A DNA stretch of 64,000 nucleotides from Flavobacterium nackdongense. GTDB lineage: Bacteria > Bacteroidota > Bacteroidia > Flavobacteriales > Flavobacteriaceae. Below are positions 9,554 through 17,204 of the stretch, piece after piece. How positions within the stretch are numbered: position 1 is the first letter of the stretch; each line of letters opens with the position of its first letter. The notes under the pieces are model-generated. The model saw nothing but the letters and a program-made list of their open reading frames with translations, ran no database searches and was not told the DNA's origin. The translations under genes and the position numbers were made by a program. Location of the stretch: positions 3,534,001 to 3,598,000 of the forward strand of contig NZ_CP037933.1 of assembly GCF_004355225.1 (NCBI RefSeq), read 5' to 3'.

Positions 9554-9787
9554 ATGAAAAATAAATTTTTAAAATATTGTATAGCACTTTTTTTTATAGG
9601 TTCCACGACTATTGCTTTTGCTCAACCTGGTACAGGTTCCGACAACAATGGTATCGATGATAATGGTGGTGCAGACAGCACGCCGGCAACACCAATTGAC
9701 GATTATGTTGGAATTTTGACTTTAGTGGGTTTGTCTTATGTATTGTACAAAGTAAAAACCAATCAAAAAGAAGAAAAGGCTATCTAA
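9554..9787 (+). CDS. small exported protein with PID-type C-terminal sorting segment
   Basis: The 77-residue product has a signal peptide (MKNKFLKYCIALFFIGSTTIAFAQ), a short glycine/asparagine/aspartate linker, then PIDDYVGILTLVGLSYVLYK, one transmembrane helix with lysines after it. This tripartite form (PID-like motif, helix, basic tail) resembles the C-terminal sorting tails that Bacteroidota process by exosortase-like enzymes; I infer the role from form only. It is 20 bases after the LRR protein and ends at a strong terminator, so the two genes are likely one transcription unit. Confidence 0.7.
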   Translation: MKNKFLKYCIALFFIGSTTIAFAQPGTGSDNNGIDDNGGADSTPATPIDDYVGILTLVGLSYVLYKVKTNQKEEKAI

Positions 9788-9816
9788 TATAAATCGAAAA
9801 CTATAATTAGGTCATA

Positions 9817-9848
9817 AACCCTGTTCGTTTCGGACAGGGTTTTTTATT
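9817..9848 (+). terminator. strong Rho-independent terminator
   Basis: AACCCTGT-tCG-ttt-CGg-ACAGGGTT is followed by a T run, 30 bases after the small sorting-tail protein. Confidence 0.88.
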
Positions 9849-10423
9849 CGTTTTTTTTTATTTATCTCTCTGCATTGTGTATGCTTGTATTGCAGCCAAC
9901 GAATTTTAAAATCAGATACTGCCATAGAAATCCATTGCAGTTGCATTCATTTAGCGTTTGTATTTATCGTTATTTATCAAAGTTACCGTCAGCCGTCTTG
10001 TTCAAAATCAAGTACTTTTGGCATTGCTGTTTTTTGTTGGACTTCAAGATGTTCTACGCTTCATCTCGCTATTCATATATTCACAATGCAAAAGTAAAAT
10101 AGTACAAAAAAATCCTCCTAAAGCTCTTTTTTTATGATTACTAAAGTTAAGCGAGGAAGATTACCGAAGAATCGGGGTTGATTATGTTTAAAAGAGATTT
10201 CTTCTTAAAACCTTGGATTAACGATGGCTTTTTGATAACGTAAACATTTGACCACTAGTTAACTATTGGTTGTCGTGTCATGGCATAGGTTTTTGGATTG
10301 ACTGGTTTTTATGTAGAAATTTTAATTTAGGAAGCTTCACTTTTGCAATTAAATAAAAACTATTAGAATAAGTATTTGCTCCACTAATTTTTCAAACAAA
10401 ATTTATTTCGATGTACTTTGTTT

Positions 10424-10431
10424 TAAATTTG
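10424..10431 (+). promoter_or_regulatory. possible -7 box for an unassigned short transcript
   Basis: TAAATTTG fits the consensus; the -33 position 19 bases upstream reads TTT rather than TTG. No long gene lies downstream on this strand. Confidence 0.35.
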
Positions 10432-10465
10432 CCTCTATTTTAAATCCTACTAGGAACAAAAAAAT

Positions 10466-10504
10466 ATGTTATTACTACTTTTGTTTTTACAATTTATAAA
10501 TTAA
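10466..10504 (+). CDS. candidate leucine-rich mini-ORF (12 codons)
   Basis: The frame reads MLLLLLFLQFIN and stops. It begins 34 bases after a -7-like TAAATTTG and has AGGA upstream. A symmetrical hairpin follows at 10572. It looks like a leader peptide but no downstream gene on the same strand exists, because the TonB receptor is on the other strand. It may equally be chance in AT-rich DNA. Confidence 0.2.
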   Translation: MLLLLLFLQFIN

Positions 10505-10571
10505 GCATATCAAAGTCGGCTAGCTCTGAATTTTTCAAGGTTGGTGCAATGAGTGTTATCAGTAAAAGTAT

Positions 10572-10604
10572 AATCCCAATACTGAAAATATCAGGATTGG
10601 GATT
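10572..10604. terminator. inverted repeat downstream of the TonB receptor
   Basis: AATCCCAAT-a-CTGA pairs with TCAG-g-ATTGGGATT. It lies 70 bases beyond the receptor stop codon. Neither side has a strong T run, so it may be a weak terminator or a 3' stabilising hairpin. Confidence 0.45.
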
Positions 10605-10671
10605 ATAATGGGTATTACTACGGATGAACGCTATTTATGGATTTGCATACTCCATACCATTAAATCTTTTA

Positions 10672-12939
10672 TTAAAATTTGTATCGTAAACTAGTCATTA
10701 CCTGACGAGGTGCAATAGGATTTATGCTGTAATTTTCGTGTACCGTATAGTTCAGTTCATTAGTAATATTAGATACTTTGCAAAGTATAGAAATGTCGTG
10801 CCAAGTGTACCCAAGAGAGGCGTCTATTGTAGTATAACCTTCCAAAGGAATTTCGCGATCCCAAATGCCATTGGGTTTAGTTGGATCGTATTGGTTGTTC
10901 CAGCCCCCTAATCGGTCTCCTATATAATTCCCGATCGACCCGATCGATACGCCTTTCAATGGACCGGAAGGGATGGTATAGAAAAAGCTCAAGTTGGCGG
11001 TATGCGCTGGGGTTCTTACCAAGCGGTCTCCTTCAATAAAACTTCCTTTCGCTCCTGTGGTTTGGGTAAATCGCATATCGTTATAGCTATATCCTGCAAT
11101 AATATTTAGGCCCTCGATAGGATTGGCGGTTACATCTACTTCGACTCCTTTACTTTTGGTTTCACCGCTCAATGTTTTAATCGTTGTATCGGTGTTGACC
11201 GAACCATCCGCTCTGAATTCAGCTGTTTGAGCTAAATTGCTGTTGGTAATTTGATACACGGTGATATTAGTACTCAATATTCCTCTCCAAAAATCTTTTT
11301 TGATTCCCGCTTCGTATTGGTCAATAATCGAAGGTTTGATGGGTTGTAAGTCCACTGTAGTTCCCGTGTTTGGCGTAAATGAATTCGAATAACTAGCAAA
11401 TAACGACATATCTTTTGCAGGCTGATACACCAGTCCAACTTTGGGTGAAAATGCATTATCCAATCGTTTTGCCCCTTCAGTGATCGTGTTTTTTACTAAA
11501 TTTTCAGTGTCGGCCTGTGATTCTTGCCAAGACCAACGTAGTCCGGCTAAAAGTTTTATTTTCTCTGTGAATGAGATTAAATCTTGTGCAAAAACTCCAA
11601 AACGATTTGTGTTGGTATAAACAATTTGGGTGTTTGTTATGTTTTTTGGGATATCATTTCTTTGATTTGTAGGATCAAAAGAAAAGAGGTTTATTTTATC
11701 ATAATAATTGCTTGCATATTTTCCATCATTATTTATTGAAATGGCTTTTTCTGCAAAAGTAAAGGTGTAAGCTGTTGCGAATGAATTTTCCCAGTCTAGT
11801 CCTGTAAATACTTGATGTTTGATAGTTCCTGTTTTAAAACAGCCTTGTAAGCTCAATTGATTGCCTGCAATTTGCTCTAAATTTTTATTTTTCCCTAAAG
11901 GTCTATTCGTGTCCCCATAAACGGTTTCGTTTTTTTCGTCATTGGGTTGAATGCGTTCTGTGCCGAAAGATTCTCGATTATAAGTCTGATAAGAAGCATT
12001 GAAGTTTAACTTCCATTTTTTGTTGAAGTCGTGATTGACTAAGGCCGATGCACTGGTGGAAATTGTTTGTCCGGTAGACCAAAGGGCACCAAAATAGCTG
12101 TTTCTTGGGACATCTGCAATTTCTTTACCAATGGAACCAGTACCAAAATCAGGTGTCCAATCGGCTTTTAAATAATCTCCTTGCAGGGTTATTTGTGTCT
12201 TTTTTGTGGCATTCAATAGCAATGAAGGATTAAAATAGATGCGTTCGTTTTTGACAACATCTCTAAAGCTTTCTGAATTTTCGTATGATCCATTGATTCT
12301 ATAGGCGATGAATTTATTCAAAGGGCCATAAAAATCTAGGGTTGGTTTATAATAAGCATAACTTCCCACTTGCATTGTTACTTCACCTCCTTGTTTGAAA
12401 GATGGTGTTTTAGTTACTAAATTTAGAATACCTCCGGGCGCCACATTACCAAATAATAAAGCGGATCCTCCTTTTAGAAATTCCACTTTTTCTAGTCCAG
12501 TAACTTCGGGAATGGATCCAGAATTATAGCGGAAACCATTTTTAAACATATTATTGGCAGAAAGATCATACCCTCTTGAAAAAAAAGATTCAGTCGCTCC
12601 ACCTCGTGCCGAACTTACATAAACTCCGTTGGTGTTTTTTACAACTTCACTCAATCGAATGGCTTGTTGTTGTTCGATGATCTCGGCACCAATTACTTGA
12701 ATACTTTGCGGAACATCCATTGGTTTTAATCCAGAACGTAATGCAGTAACAGGTTTTGGGAGTTTGTTTTGAGTTACAACTACTTCTTTCAAAATCTCCC
12801 CTTTTTTGTTTTTTATGGTGTCAAAGCTTTCGAAAATAGCCTTGTCAGCCTCTGCAGATTCTGCCATCGATGGCGTGTTTTGGGAATACGTAGCACTGCA
12901 AATTAGTAACAGTAAACTAGCGGGTATTAAACGTTTCAT
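10672..12939 (-). CDS. TonB-dependent siderophore receptor
   Basis: The 755-residue outer-membrane receptor has a signal peptide (MKRLIPASLLLLICSATYS), a plug domain at about residues 50-170 with DVPQSIQVIGAEII, FFSRGYD and VEFLKGGSALLFGNVAPGGILNLVTK, and a beta-barrel ending in the aromatic SLRYKF. The plug signature is that of the FhuA/FoxA-type siderophore receptors, so ferric-siderophore import driven by TonB is the likely role. It lies downstream of an apbE/PepSY/DUF2271 operon on the same strand, which suggests that iron released from the siderophore is reduced by that module. It has its own promoter 35-65 bases upstream, flanked by two copies of a Fur-like motif. Confidence 0.93.
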   Translation of the reverse strand: MKRLIPASLLLLICSATYSQNTPSMAESAEADKAIFESFDTIKNKKGEILKEVVVTQNKLPKPVTALRSGLKPMDVPQSIQVIGAEIIEQQQAIRLSEVVKNTNGVYVSSARGGATESFFSRGYDLSANNMFKNGFRYNSGSIPEVTGLEKVEFLKGGSALLFGNVAPGGILNLVTKTPSFKQGGEVTMQVGSYAYYKPTLDFYGPLNKFIAYRINGSYENSESFRDVVKNERIYFNPSLLLNATKKTQITLQGDYLKADWTPDFGTGSIGKEIADVPRNSYFGALWSTGQTISTSASALVNHDFNKKWKLNFNASYQTYNRESFGTERIQPNDEKNETVYGDTNRPLGKNKNLEQIAGNQLSLQGCFKTGTIKHQVFTGLDWENSFATAYTFTFAEKAISINNDGKYASNYYDKINLFSFDPTNQRNDIPKNITNTQIVYTNTNRFGVFAQDLISFTEKIKLLAGLRWSWQESQADTENLVKNTITEGAKRLDNAFSPKVGLVYQPAKDMSLFASYSNSFTPNTGTTVDLQPIKPSIIDQYEAGIKKDFWRGILSTNITVYQITNSNLAQTAEFRADGSVNTDTTIKTLSGETKSKGVEVDVTANPIEGLNIIAGYSYNDMRFTQTTGAKGSFIEGDRLVRTPAHTANLSFFYTIPSGPLKGVSIGSIGNYIGDRLGGWNNQYDPTKPNGIWDREIPLEGYTTIDASLGYTWHDISILCKVSNITNELNYTVHENYSINPIAPRQVMTSLRYKF

Positions 12940-12945
12940 GATTCT

Positions 12946-13030
12946 TTATTTAGACTTATTAAAAATAATAATGCAAATATAAAAACCATTTTTGGTTCTA
13001 CAAAGTTTATTTAGACTAATTATGAATAAT
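12946..13030 (-). promoter_or_regulatory. two Fur-like boxes flanking the receptor promoter
   Basis: TTATTTAGACTTATTA at 12946 and TTTATTTAGACTAATTATG at 13006 lie on either side of the -7/-33 promoter. A close relative, TTATTTAGATTAAATAA, is found at 18761 upstream of the partner operon. Shared motif plus iron-uptake context suggests a Fur-type repressor site. The assignment is inference. Confidence 0.45.
12974..13004 (-). promoter_or_regulatory. promoter of the siderophore receptor
   Basis: On the minus strand TTTG (13004-13001), a spacer of 19 bases and TATATTTG (12981-12974) match the Bacteroidota -33/-7 promoter exactly. The receptor ATG follows 34 bases later. Confidence 0.75.
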
Positions 13031-13200
13031 ATTTTAATATTTTTTTAACTATTTGTTTGTTAGTTTTTTACAGCAGAAAATGGGTTGGTTTGATGTTTTA
13101 TTTCTTCTCTTTTCTAGACTTGCACCGTTTTTAATGACCTTTTGGCAAGCAAGATTTAAAAAAAAATTGTGTTTATTTTTGTAAGAGGTGTGATTTTTCT

Positions 13201-13290
13201 ATGGGTGATGTGGCTGCTGAACTTGAATTTGAAAAACTAGGAACATTTTGCAATGGTTTACAAGAAAATAGTGGATTGTTTCCTAGCTAA
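13201..13290 (+). CDS. candidate small ORF, 29 residues
   Basis: An ATG at 13201 opens MGDVAAELEFEKLGTF and closes after 29 codons at a TAA. A TATTTTTG box lies about 20 bases before it. The amino-acid mix is plausible for a small protein, but there is no homology cue. It sits in the gap between the receptor promoter and the 3' end of apbE, on the opposite strand to both; the rest of this 369-base gap is promoter DNA. Confidence 0.2.
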   Translation: MGDVAAELEFEKLGTFCNGLQENSGLFPS

Positions 13291-13308
13291 TAGAAAAGGA
13301 ATTGGGAA

Positions 13309-14304
13309 CTAAAGTTTGGTCTTAAATTTTTTGTTTCGAAAGTTTTTCGATTTCACGGTTTTCCCATCATCGGTAATCAGAATGCAACTATAATCAACGA
13401 ATTGATCGAGTAAAAGCAATCCTGCCGTTTTTCCTAAAACCATTATAGACGTACTCAAACCGTTTGCAGTTTCAGCATTGGGACCAATAACCGTAACGCT
13501 ACAAAGTCCAGTTGCTGGCATACCTGTTGCCGGATTGATAATGTGCGAATAGCGTTTGCCATCGAAAACCACGAATTTTTCATAGCTTCCGGAAGTGGTT
13601 ACAGCTCCTTTATTTATAGGAACAACGGCAACGATTTTTTCGGTATCAAATGGATTGGTGATGCCAATCTTCCAAGGTTTTCCATCGGGTTGTTCGCCCC
13701 AAGTGCTCATATCGCCCGAACCGTTTATAATTCCGGCTTGGATGCCTTTGTCCATCATCATTGCTCGGCATTTGTCGGTGGCATAACCTTCGCCTAATGC
13801 ACCGAACCCAATTTTCATTCCTTTTAATTTTAGGAAAATGGTCGATTGCAGGCTGTCCAAAACAATGTTTTTATACCCCACTTTTTCTACTGATTTTGTA
13901 ATGGCTTCCGCCGAAGGCATTTCGGTCATCGAGCCGTCGAATTTCCAGATTTTGTCCATTGCAGCAAAGCTGATGTCAAAAGCACCATTGGTAATTTCAG
14001 AAAAACGAATGGCTCTTTGTGTTAATACAAAAACTTCCCGATCCACTTTCACAGGACGAATGCCTGCATTTTGGTTCACTTCCGATATTTGTGAACTGGG
14101 TTTCCAGTCGGAAATTAAGTTTTCGATTCGACTAATTTCGGCAATGACCACAGCTATATTCTGTTCAGCAGAAAGTGAATCTTTGGCTACGATACTAATG
14201 TCGAAACGACCGCCCATCAATAAAGTAGTTCTTTTGCGCAAGACTTGGCTATGACTGCTGAAGTAGCAAAGGATTAAAAGAAGGAACAGTTGTTTCGCTG
14301 ACAT
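13309..14304 (-). CDS. apbE: FAD:protein FMN transferase
   Basis: ApbE attaches FMN covalently to a Ser/Thr of extracytoplasmic target proteins using FAD. The 331-residue protein has a signal peptide (MSAKQLFLLLILCYFSSHS) and the family landmarks FDISFAAMDKIWKF, IINGSGDMSTWGEQPDG, TTSGSYEKF and YSHIINPATGMPATG. Length is normal. It follows the PepSY-flavoreductase gene by 100 bases on the same strand, and DUF2271 lies upstream of that, so the likely acceptor is encoded in this operon. The order ankyrin-DUF2271-PepSY/flavoreductase-apbE-TonB receptor is consistent with an extracytoplasmic iron-reduction module. Confidence 0.93.
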   Translation of the reverse strand: MSAKQLFLLLILCYFSSHSQVLRKRTTLLMGGRFDISIVAKDSLSAEQNIAVVIAEISRIENLISDWKPSSQISEVNQNAGIRPVKVDREVFVLTQRAIRFSEITNGAFDISFAAMDKIWKFDGSMTEMPSAEAITKSVEKVGYKNIVLDSLQSTIFLKLKGMKIGFGALGEGYATDKCRAMMMDKGIQAGIINGSGDMSTWGEQPDGKPWKIGITNPFDTEKIVAVVPINKGAVTTSGSYEKFVVFDGKRYSHIINPATGMPATGLCSVTVIGPNAETANGLSTSIMVLGKTAGLLLLDQFVDYSCILITDDGKTVKSKNFRNKKFKTKL

Positions 14305-14403
14305 AACATTTTTTTATAAGGCTTGAAATAGACTTTTCAGGAAAATCGACAATAAAAAGATATTCTTTAATCCTGTTTCGGCTTCATCTCCTGCACTAAG
14401 GAT

Positions 14404-16581
14404 TTAATAACAATCCGTCAATATTTGCCCGTTGGCTTTGTAATCTGAAATAGTGAAAGTTGTTCTGCCAAGGCACAGTTGCTCCAGTACAGATTCCACG
14501 TCCTTTTGCATTGCCAATGAACCGCAAATCATCACAACGCCACCTTGTTTTAGTAAATCTTCAAAAAAATCGGCATCTCGTTGGATCAAATCCATTACGT
14601 GAATTGGGTTTGCCTCACGGGACAAAGCCAAATGAAAACATTGCAGTTGTTGCTTTTCTATCATTTCGTTGGCAAATTTTTTATAGCCAACAACCCTTTC
14701 GGTTTCATTTCGAAAGCCACAATACAAATGTGTTTCCGTTTTTTTCTTATTTTGTTCCAACATTCCAAGAAAGGGTGCAATTCCAGTTCCATTTGAAATT
14801 AGCGCTACTTTCGATGCCTTTTTCGGAAAATGAAAAGCTGGATTTTTTATGATTTGTGCCTTGATTATCGCACCAACTTTAAGTGAATTCAAATAGCCGG
14901 AACCCAATCCGTGAGGATGCAATTTTACAACAAGTTGAATGTTGCCAGAATAATTTCCGATGGAGTAGAGGCGTTCGCGATTGTCGTTTGCGGGATAAAT
15001 GGCCAATAAATCACCCGAACTACATTTGGCATTCAGCCCAGCCCGAAGTGTTAGCAAAAAGGTCTGTTCCGTATCGGAAACGGCAGTTTTCTTCAAAACC
15101 ACCAATTTTGTCAGCCCTTTTGGAATGTGATTGTAAACCGATGGAGTTGTGGAAAGCGGAATGCCCGTTTTGGCGCTCCATATTTTTGCCCAATCTACAA
15201 ATTCCTGCGCCGATTTGTCATTGATGGTATGTATTTCCACTAAACGTTCTGCCCAATTTTGTTTGGCTAGTTCAGCATCAATTTCATAAGCAAAACCACA
15301 AAAATCTGGGTAGGATTTTGAACCAAAACCAACGACCGAAACTTTGATTTTTTGCTTTTGTTGGGTTTGATTGAGCAGCGAAACAAATTCGGTGGCATTT
15401 GATGGAGAATCTCCCAATCCGTGGGTGGAAGTGAAAATGATGAGGTGTTCCGCTTTTGGGTAAACCGAATATTTATTCAATTCTGCAAAGAAAACTTTTT
15501 GGCCCTGAGCCAATAATTGTTTGTGAATCGCATTCGCAAATCGCAAGGAACTTCCATTTTCGGAACCAACCAATAAGATGAATTGGCTTTCCTCGGCTTT
15601 GTACTTGTTTTTGATGCGACTCGCTCTTCGTTTCAAGGTCATTGCAAAGCCCGAATAGATAAAAAACAGACTATTTAAACTCGCTATTACTAAATTGATC
15701 GCCCATAAAATACTGGTTCGACCGGTGTGCAAATCCAAACTCAAATCCGATAATTGCGCAGTCATTGCAGTTGGAGCTTCACTAATTACAGCACCGCTAA
15801 TTTGGTTGACTTCAATTTCTCGGTCTTTCAGTTTGATGATGTAATAATCTTCGGCATCATCCGAAAAAGGAAATTCAATTTTCTGGACATCTGCCAAAAG
15901 GGTGTTTTTAAAAAAGGATACTTCTTCTTTTTTTGAAATTGTGGTTTTTTCCACAACTTCGGTTTTTTCGAGGAAAAAATTGAATTTTTCCAAAGTCAAA
16001 TAAGTTCCCGAAAGAGCAATAATTAGAATCGGAATCAGTGATACTCTACCCAAGAAAATATGGTAATATTGTGCGAAATTTTCTTTTACAATTTTTGCAA
16101 ACAAACTGCGAATGCTTCGTTGTCTTTGCAGTACTAGCGCAAAACCAGAAATGGAAATCAGTGCCAACAAAAAGGAAATAAAACCCACCATAAAACGTCC
16201 CGTTTCTTTGAGGAATAAGGAGCGATGCAGTGCGGTAGTCCATTGTATAAACTCGCTTTTTTTGATGGGTTCTCCCAATACTTTCCCTGTTCTTGGGTCG
16301 ATGTAGGCATTGATATCATTGTCTTCTTGATCTATCCCTTGCAAGCGTACAAATTGGTTGTGATCGATGCTCAATTCAGTTATTTCTGGATAGGTTTTAC
16401 GAAGTATTGGCAGGGTTTTTTCAAGTGTGATGGAGTCGAAATTTTCTACTCGATAGGAAGGCATTTTTTCCTGAATGGCATCGACGGCTAGAATGACGCC
16501 CGTTACAGATGCCAATATCAAAAATACAGCAGAAAAAAGGGCCAAAGTCAAATGAGCGTACCGCCAAAAAGAGAGAGTCAT
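14404..16581 (-). CDS. PepSY transmembrane-flavodoxin-FAD/NAD reductase fusion
   Basis: The 725-residue inner-membrane flavoprotein has an N-terminal PepSY_TM part (about residues 1-320, four hydrophobic segments, with EYIQWT-like loops carrying the periplasmic PepSY domains). A flavodoxin domain follows at about 335-470 (LLVGSENGSSLRFA, FTSTHGLGDSPSNA). The C-terminus is a ferredoxin-reductase half: FAD site RERLYSIGNYS and nucleotide site LISNGTGIAPFLGML, ending in SDYKANGQILTDCY. This is the sulfite-reductase-flavoprotein-like type found beside TonB receptors, and probably moves electrons from cytosolic NAD(P)H to the periplasmic side. It is cotranscribed with DUF2271 upstream and apbE downstream. 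The acceptor is not known; ferric siderophore reduction is my inference. Confidence 0.88.
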   Translation of the reverse strand: MTLSFWRYAHLTLALFSAVFLILASVTGVILAVDAIQEKMPSYRVENFDSITLEKTLPILRKTYPEITELSIDHNQFVRLQGIDQEDNDINAYIDPRTGKVLGEPIKKSEFIQWTTALHRSLFLKETGRFMVGFISFLLALISISGFALVLQRQRSIRSLFAKIVKENFAQYYHIFLGRVSLIPILIIALSGTYLTLEKFNFFLEKTEVVEKTTISKKEEVSFFKNTLLADVQKIEFPFSDDAEDYYIIKLKDREIEVNQISGAVISEAPTAMTAQLSDLSLDLHTGRTSILWAINLVIASLNSLFFIYSGFAMTLKRRASRIKNKYKAEESQFILLVGSENGSSLRFANAIHKQLLAQGQKVFFAELNKYSVYPKAEHLIIFTSTHGLGDSPSNATEFVSLLNQTQQKQKIKVSVVGFGSKSYPDFCGFAYEIDAELAKQNWAERLVEIHTINDKSAQEFVDWAKIWSAKTGIPLSTTPSVYNHIPKGLTKLVVLKKTAVSDTEQTFLLTLRAGLNAKCSSGDLLAIYPANDNRERLYSIGNYSGNIQLVVKLHPHGLGSGYLNSLKVGAIIKAQIIKNPAFHFPKKASKVALISNGTGIAPFLGMLEQNKKKTETHLYCGFRNETERVVGYKKFANEMIEKQQLQCFHLALSREANPIHVMDLIQRDADFFEDLLKQGGVVMICGSLAMQKDVESVLEQLCLGRTTFTISDYKANGQILTDCY

Positions 16582-16616
16582 CGATGAATTGTGTTTTAAT
16601 AATAGGTTTGCTTAAA

Positions 16617-16705
16617 ATGTTGACACAGATTGACACAGATTTTTTTTGTAATTCTAGGGGTAAAACCGAAAGCAATTATCTGTAATCTGTGGAAATCTGC
16701 GTCAG
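16617..16705. repeat. ACACAGATT-type intergenic word repeat
   Basis: TTGACACAGATTGACACAGA at the left and an ATCTGTGG/ATCTGCGTCA run at the right form loosely inverted arms in the gap between DUF2271 and the PepSY gene. The same words recur at 42541, 44466, 50206 and 60200. Confidence 0.55.
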
Positions 16706-16717
16706 AAGATTTAGTAT

Positions 16718-17200
16718 TTAGATTTTATTCAATCTTACGTAACGAATATAGCCTTTACCTTCGGTTTTTGCCGCAAGACCCTCTGTTGTCAAGGGGATTT
16801 CGATATCATTTGCATAATATTTTTGATCTTCGACCGAGGATTCAAAACGCAATTTATATCCTTTGTTGATTTTGGCATCTTCAATTTCAATGGTGGTGAT
16901 GCTGCGGTCTCCGCCAGTAACCGAGGCTCCTGTCTTGGCACTGATATTTTCTTGCTTTTTAGATTGAAATTTGTGCCATTCTTTGATGGTTTTGTACCAT
17001 TTTTTGTCTTCGCCCATCACGTAAAGGGTTTTTTCGTATTCGCCTTTTGCATTAAGCAGCGAAACGGCCACATAGGCGCCTTCGCCAACATAGTTCGACA
17101 TTTGGAGCATACATTTGTATTTACTGCTTTGCGCCTTGGCTTGAAAAGATAGTAAGCAGATTATTGATGTTGTTAGCGCTATTTTAAATATTGAATTCAT
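16718..17200 (-). CDS. DUF2271 exported protein, possible FMN-carrying partner
   Basis: The 160-residue product has a signal peptide (MNSIFKIALTTSIICLLSFQAKA) and the DUF2271 pattern: YVAVSLLNAKGEYEKTLYVMG, KKWYKTIKEW, and a C-terminal YANDIEIPL/GYIRYVRL. DUF2271 genes commonly neighbour apbE and PepSY genes. At residues 90-95 it reads TGASVT, which resembles the SGATxT motif where ApbE attaches FMN in NqrC/RnfG; S93 would then be the acceptor. The link is inference. The gene starts four bases after the ankyrin gene stop and is clearly cotranscribed with it. Confidence 0.8.
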   Translation of the reverse strand: MNSIFKIALTTSIICLLSFQAKAQSSKYKCMLQMSNYVGEGAYVAVSLLNAKGEYEKTLYVMGEDKKWYKTIKEWHKFQSKKQENISAKTGASVTGGDRSITTIEIEDAKINKGYKLRFESSVEDQKYYANDIEIPLTTEGLAAKTEGKGYIRYVRLNKI

Positions 17201-17204
17201 TTTA

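Larger units (their letters stand above)
9849..10671. other. long intergenic region without a recognised gene
   Basis: About 820 bases hold no gene of convincing composition. Open frames around 9875-10102 encode cysteine- and aromatic-rich sequence without any family resemblance. The right part holds a -7-like box at 10424, a 12-codon leucine-rich open frame and a hairpin at 10572, listed separately. The left part has higher complexity and could be decayed coding DNA, but I could not identify it. Confidence 0.5.

Noticed and set aside
9875..10102. Open frames of about 70-75 residues on the + strand
   Set aside because: Composition is cysteine- and aromatic-rich without family resemblance; two overlapping frames are equally open, and there is no promoter or start context.
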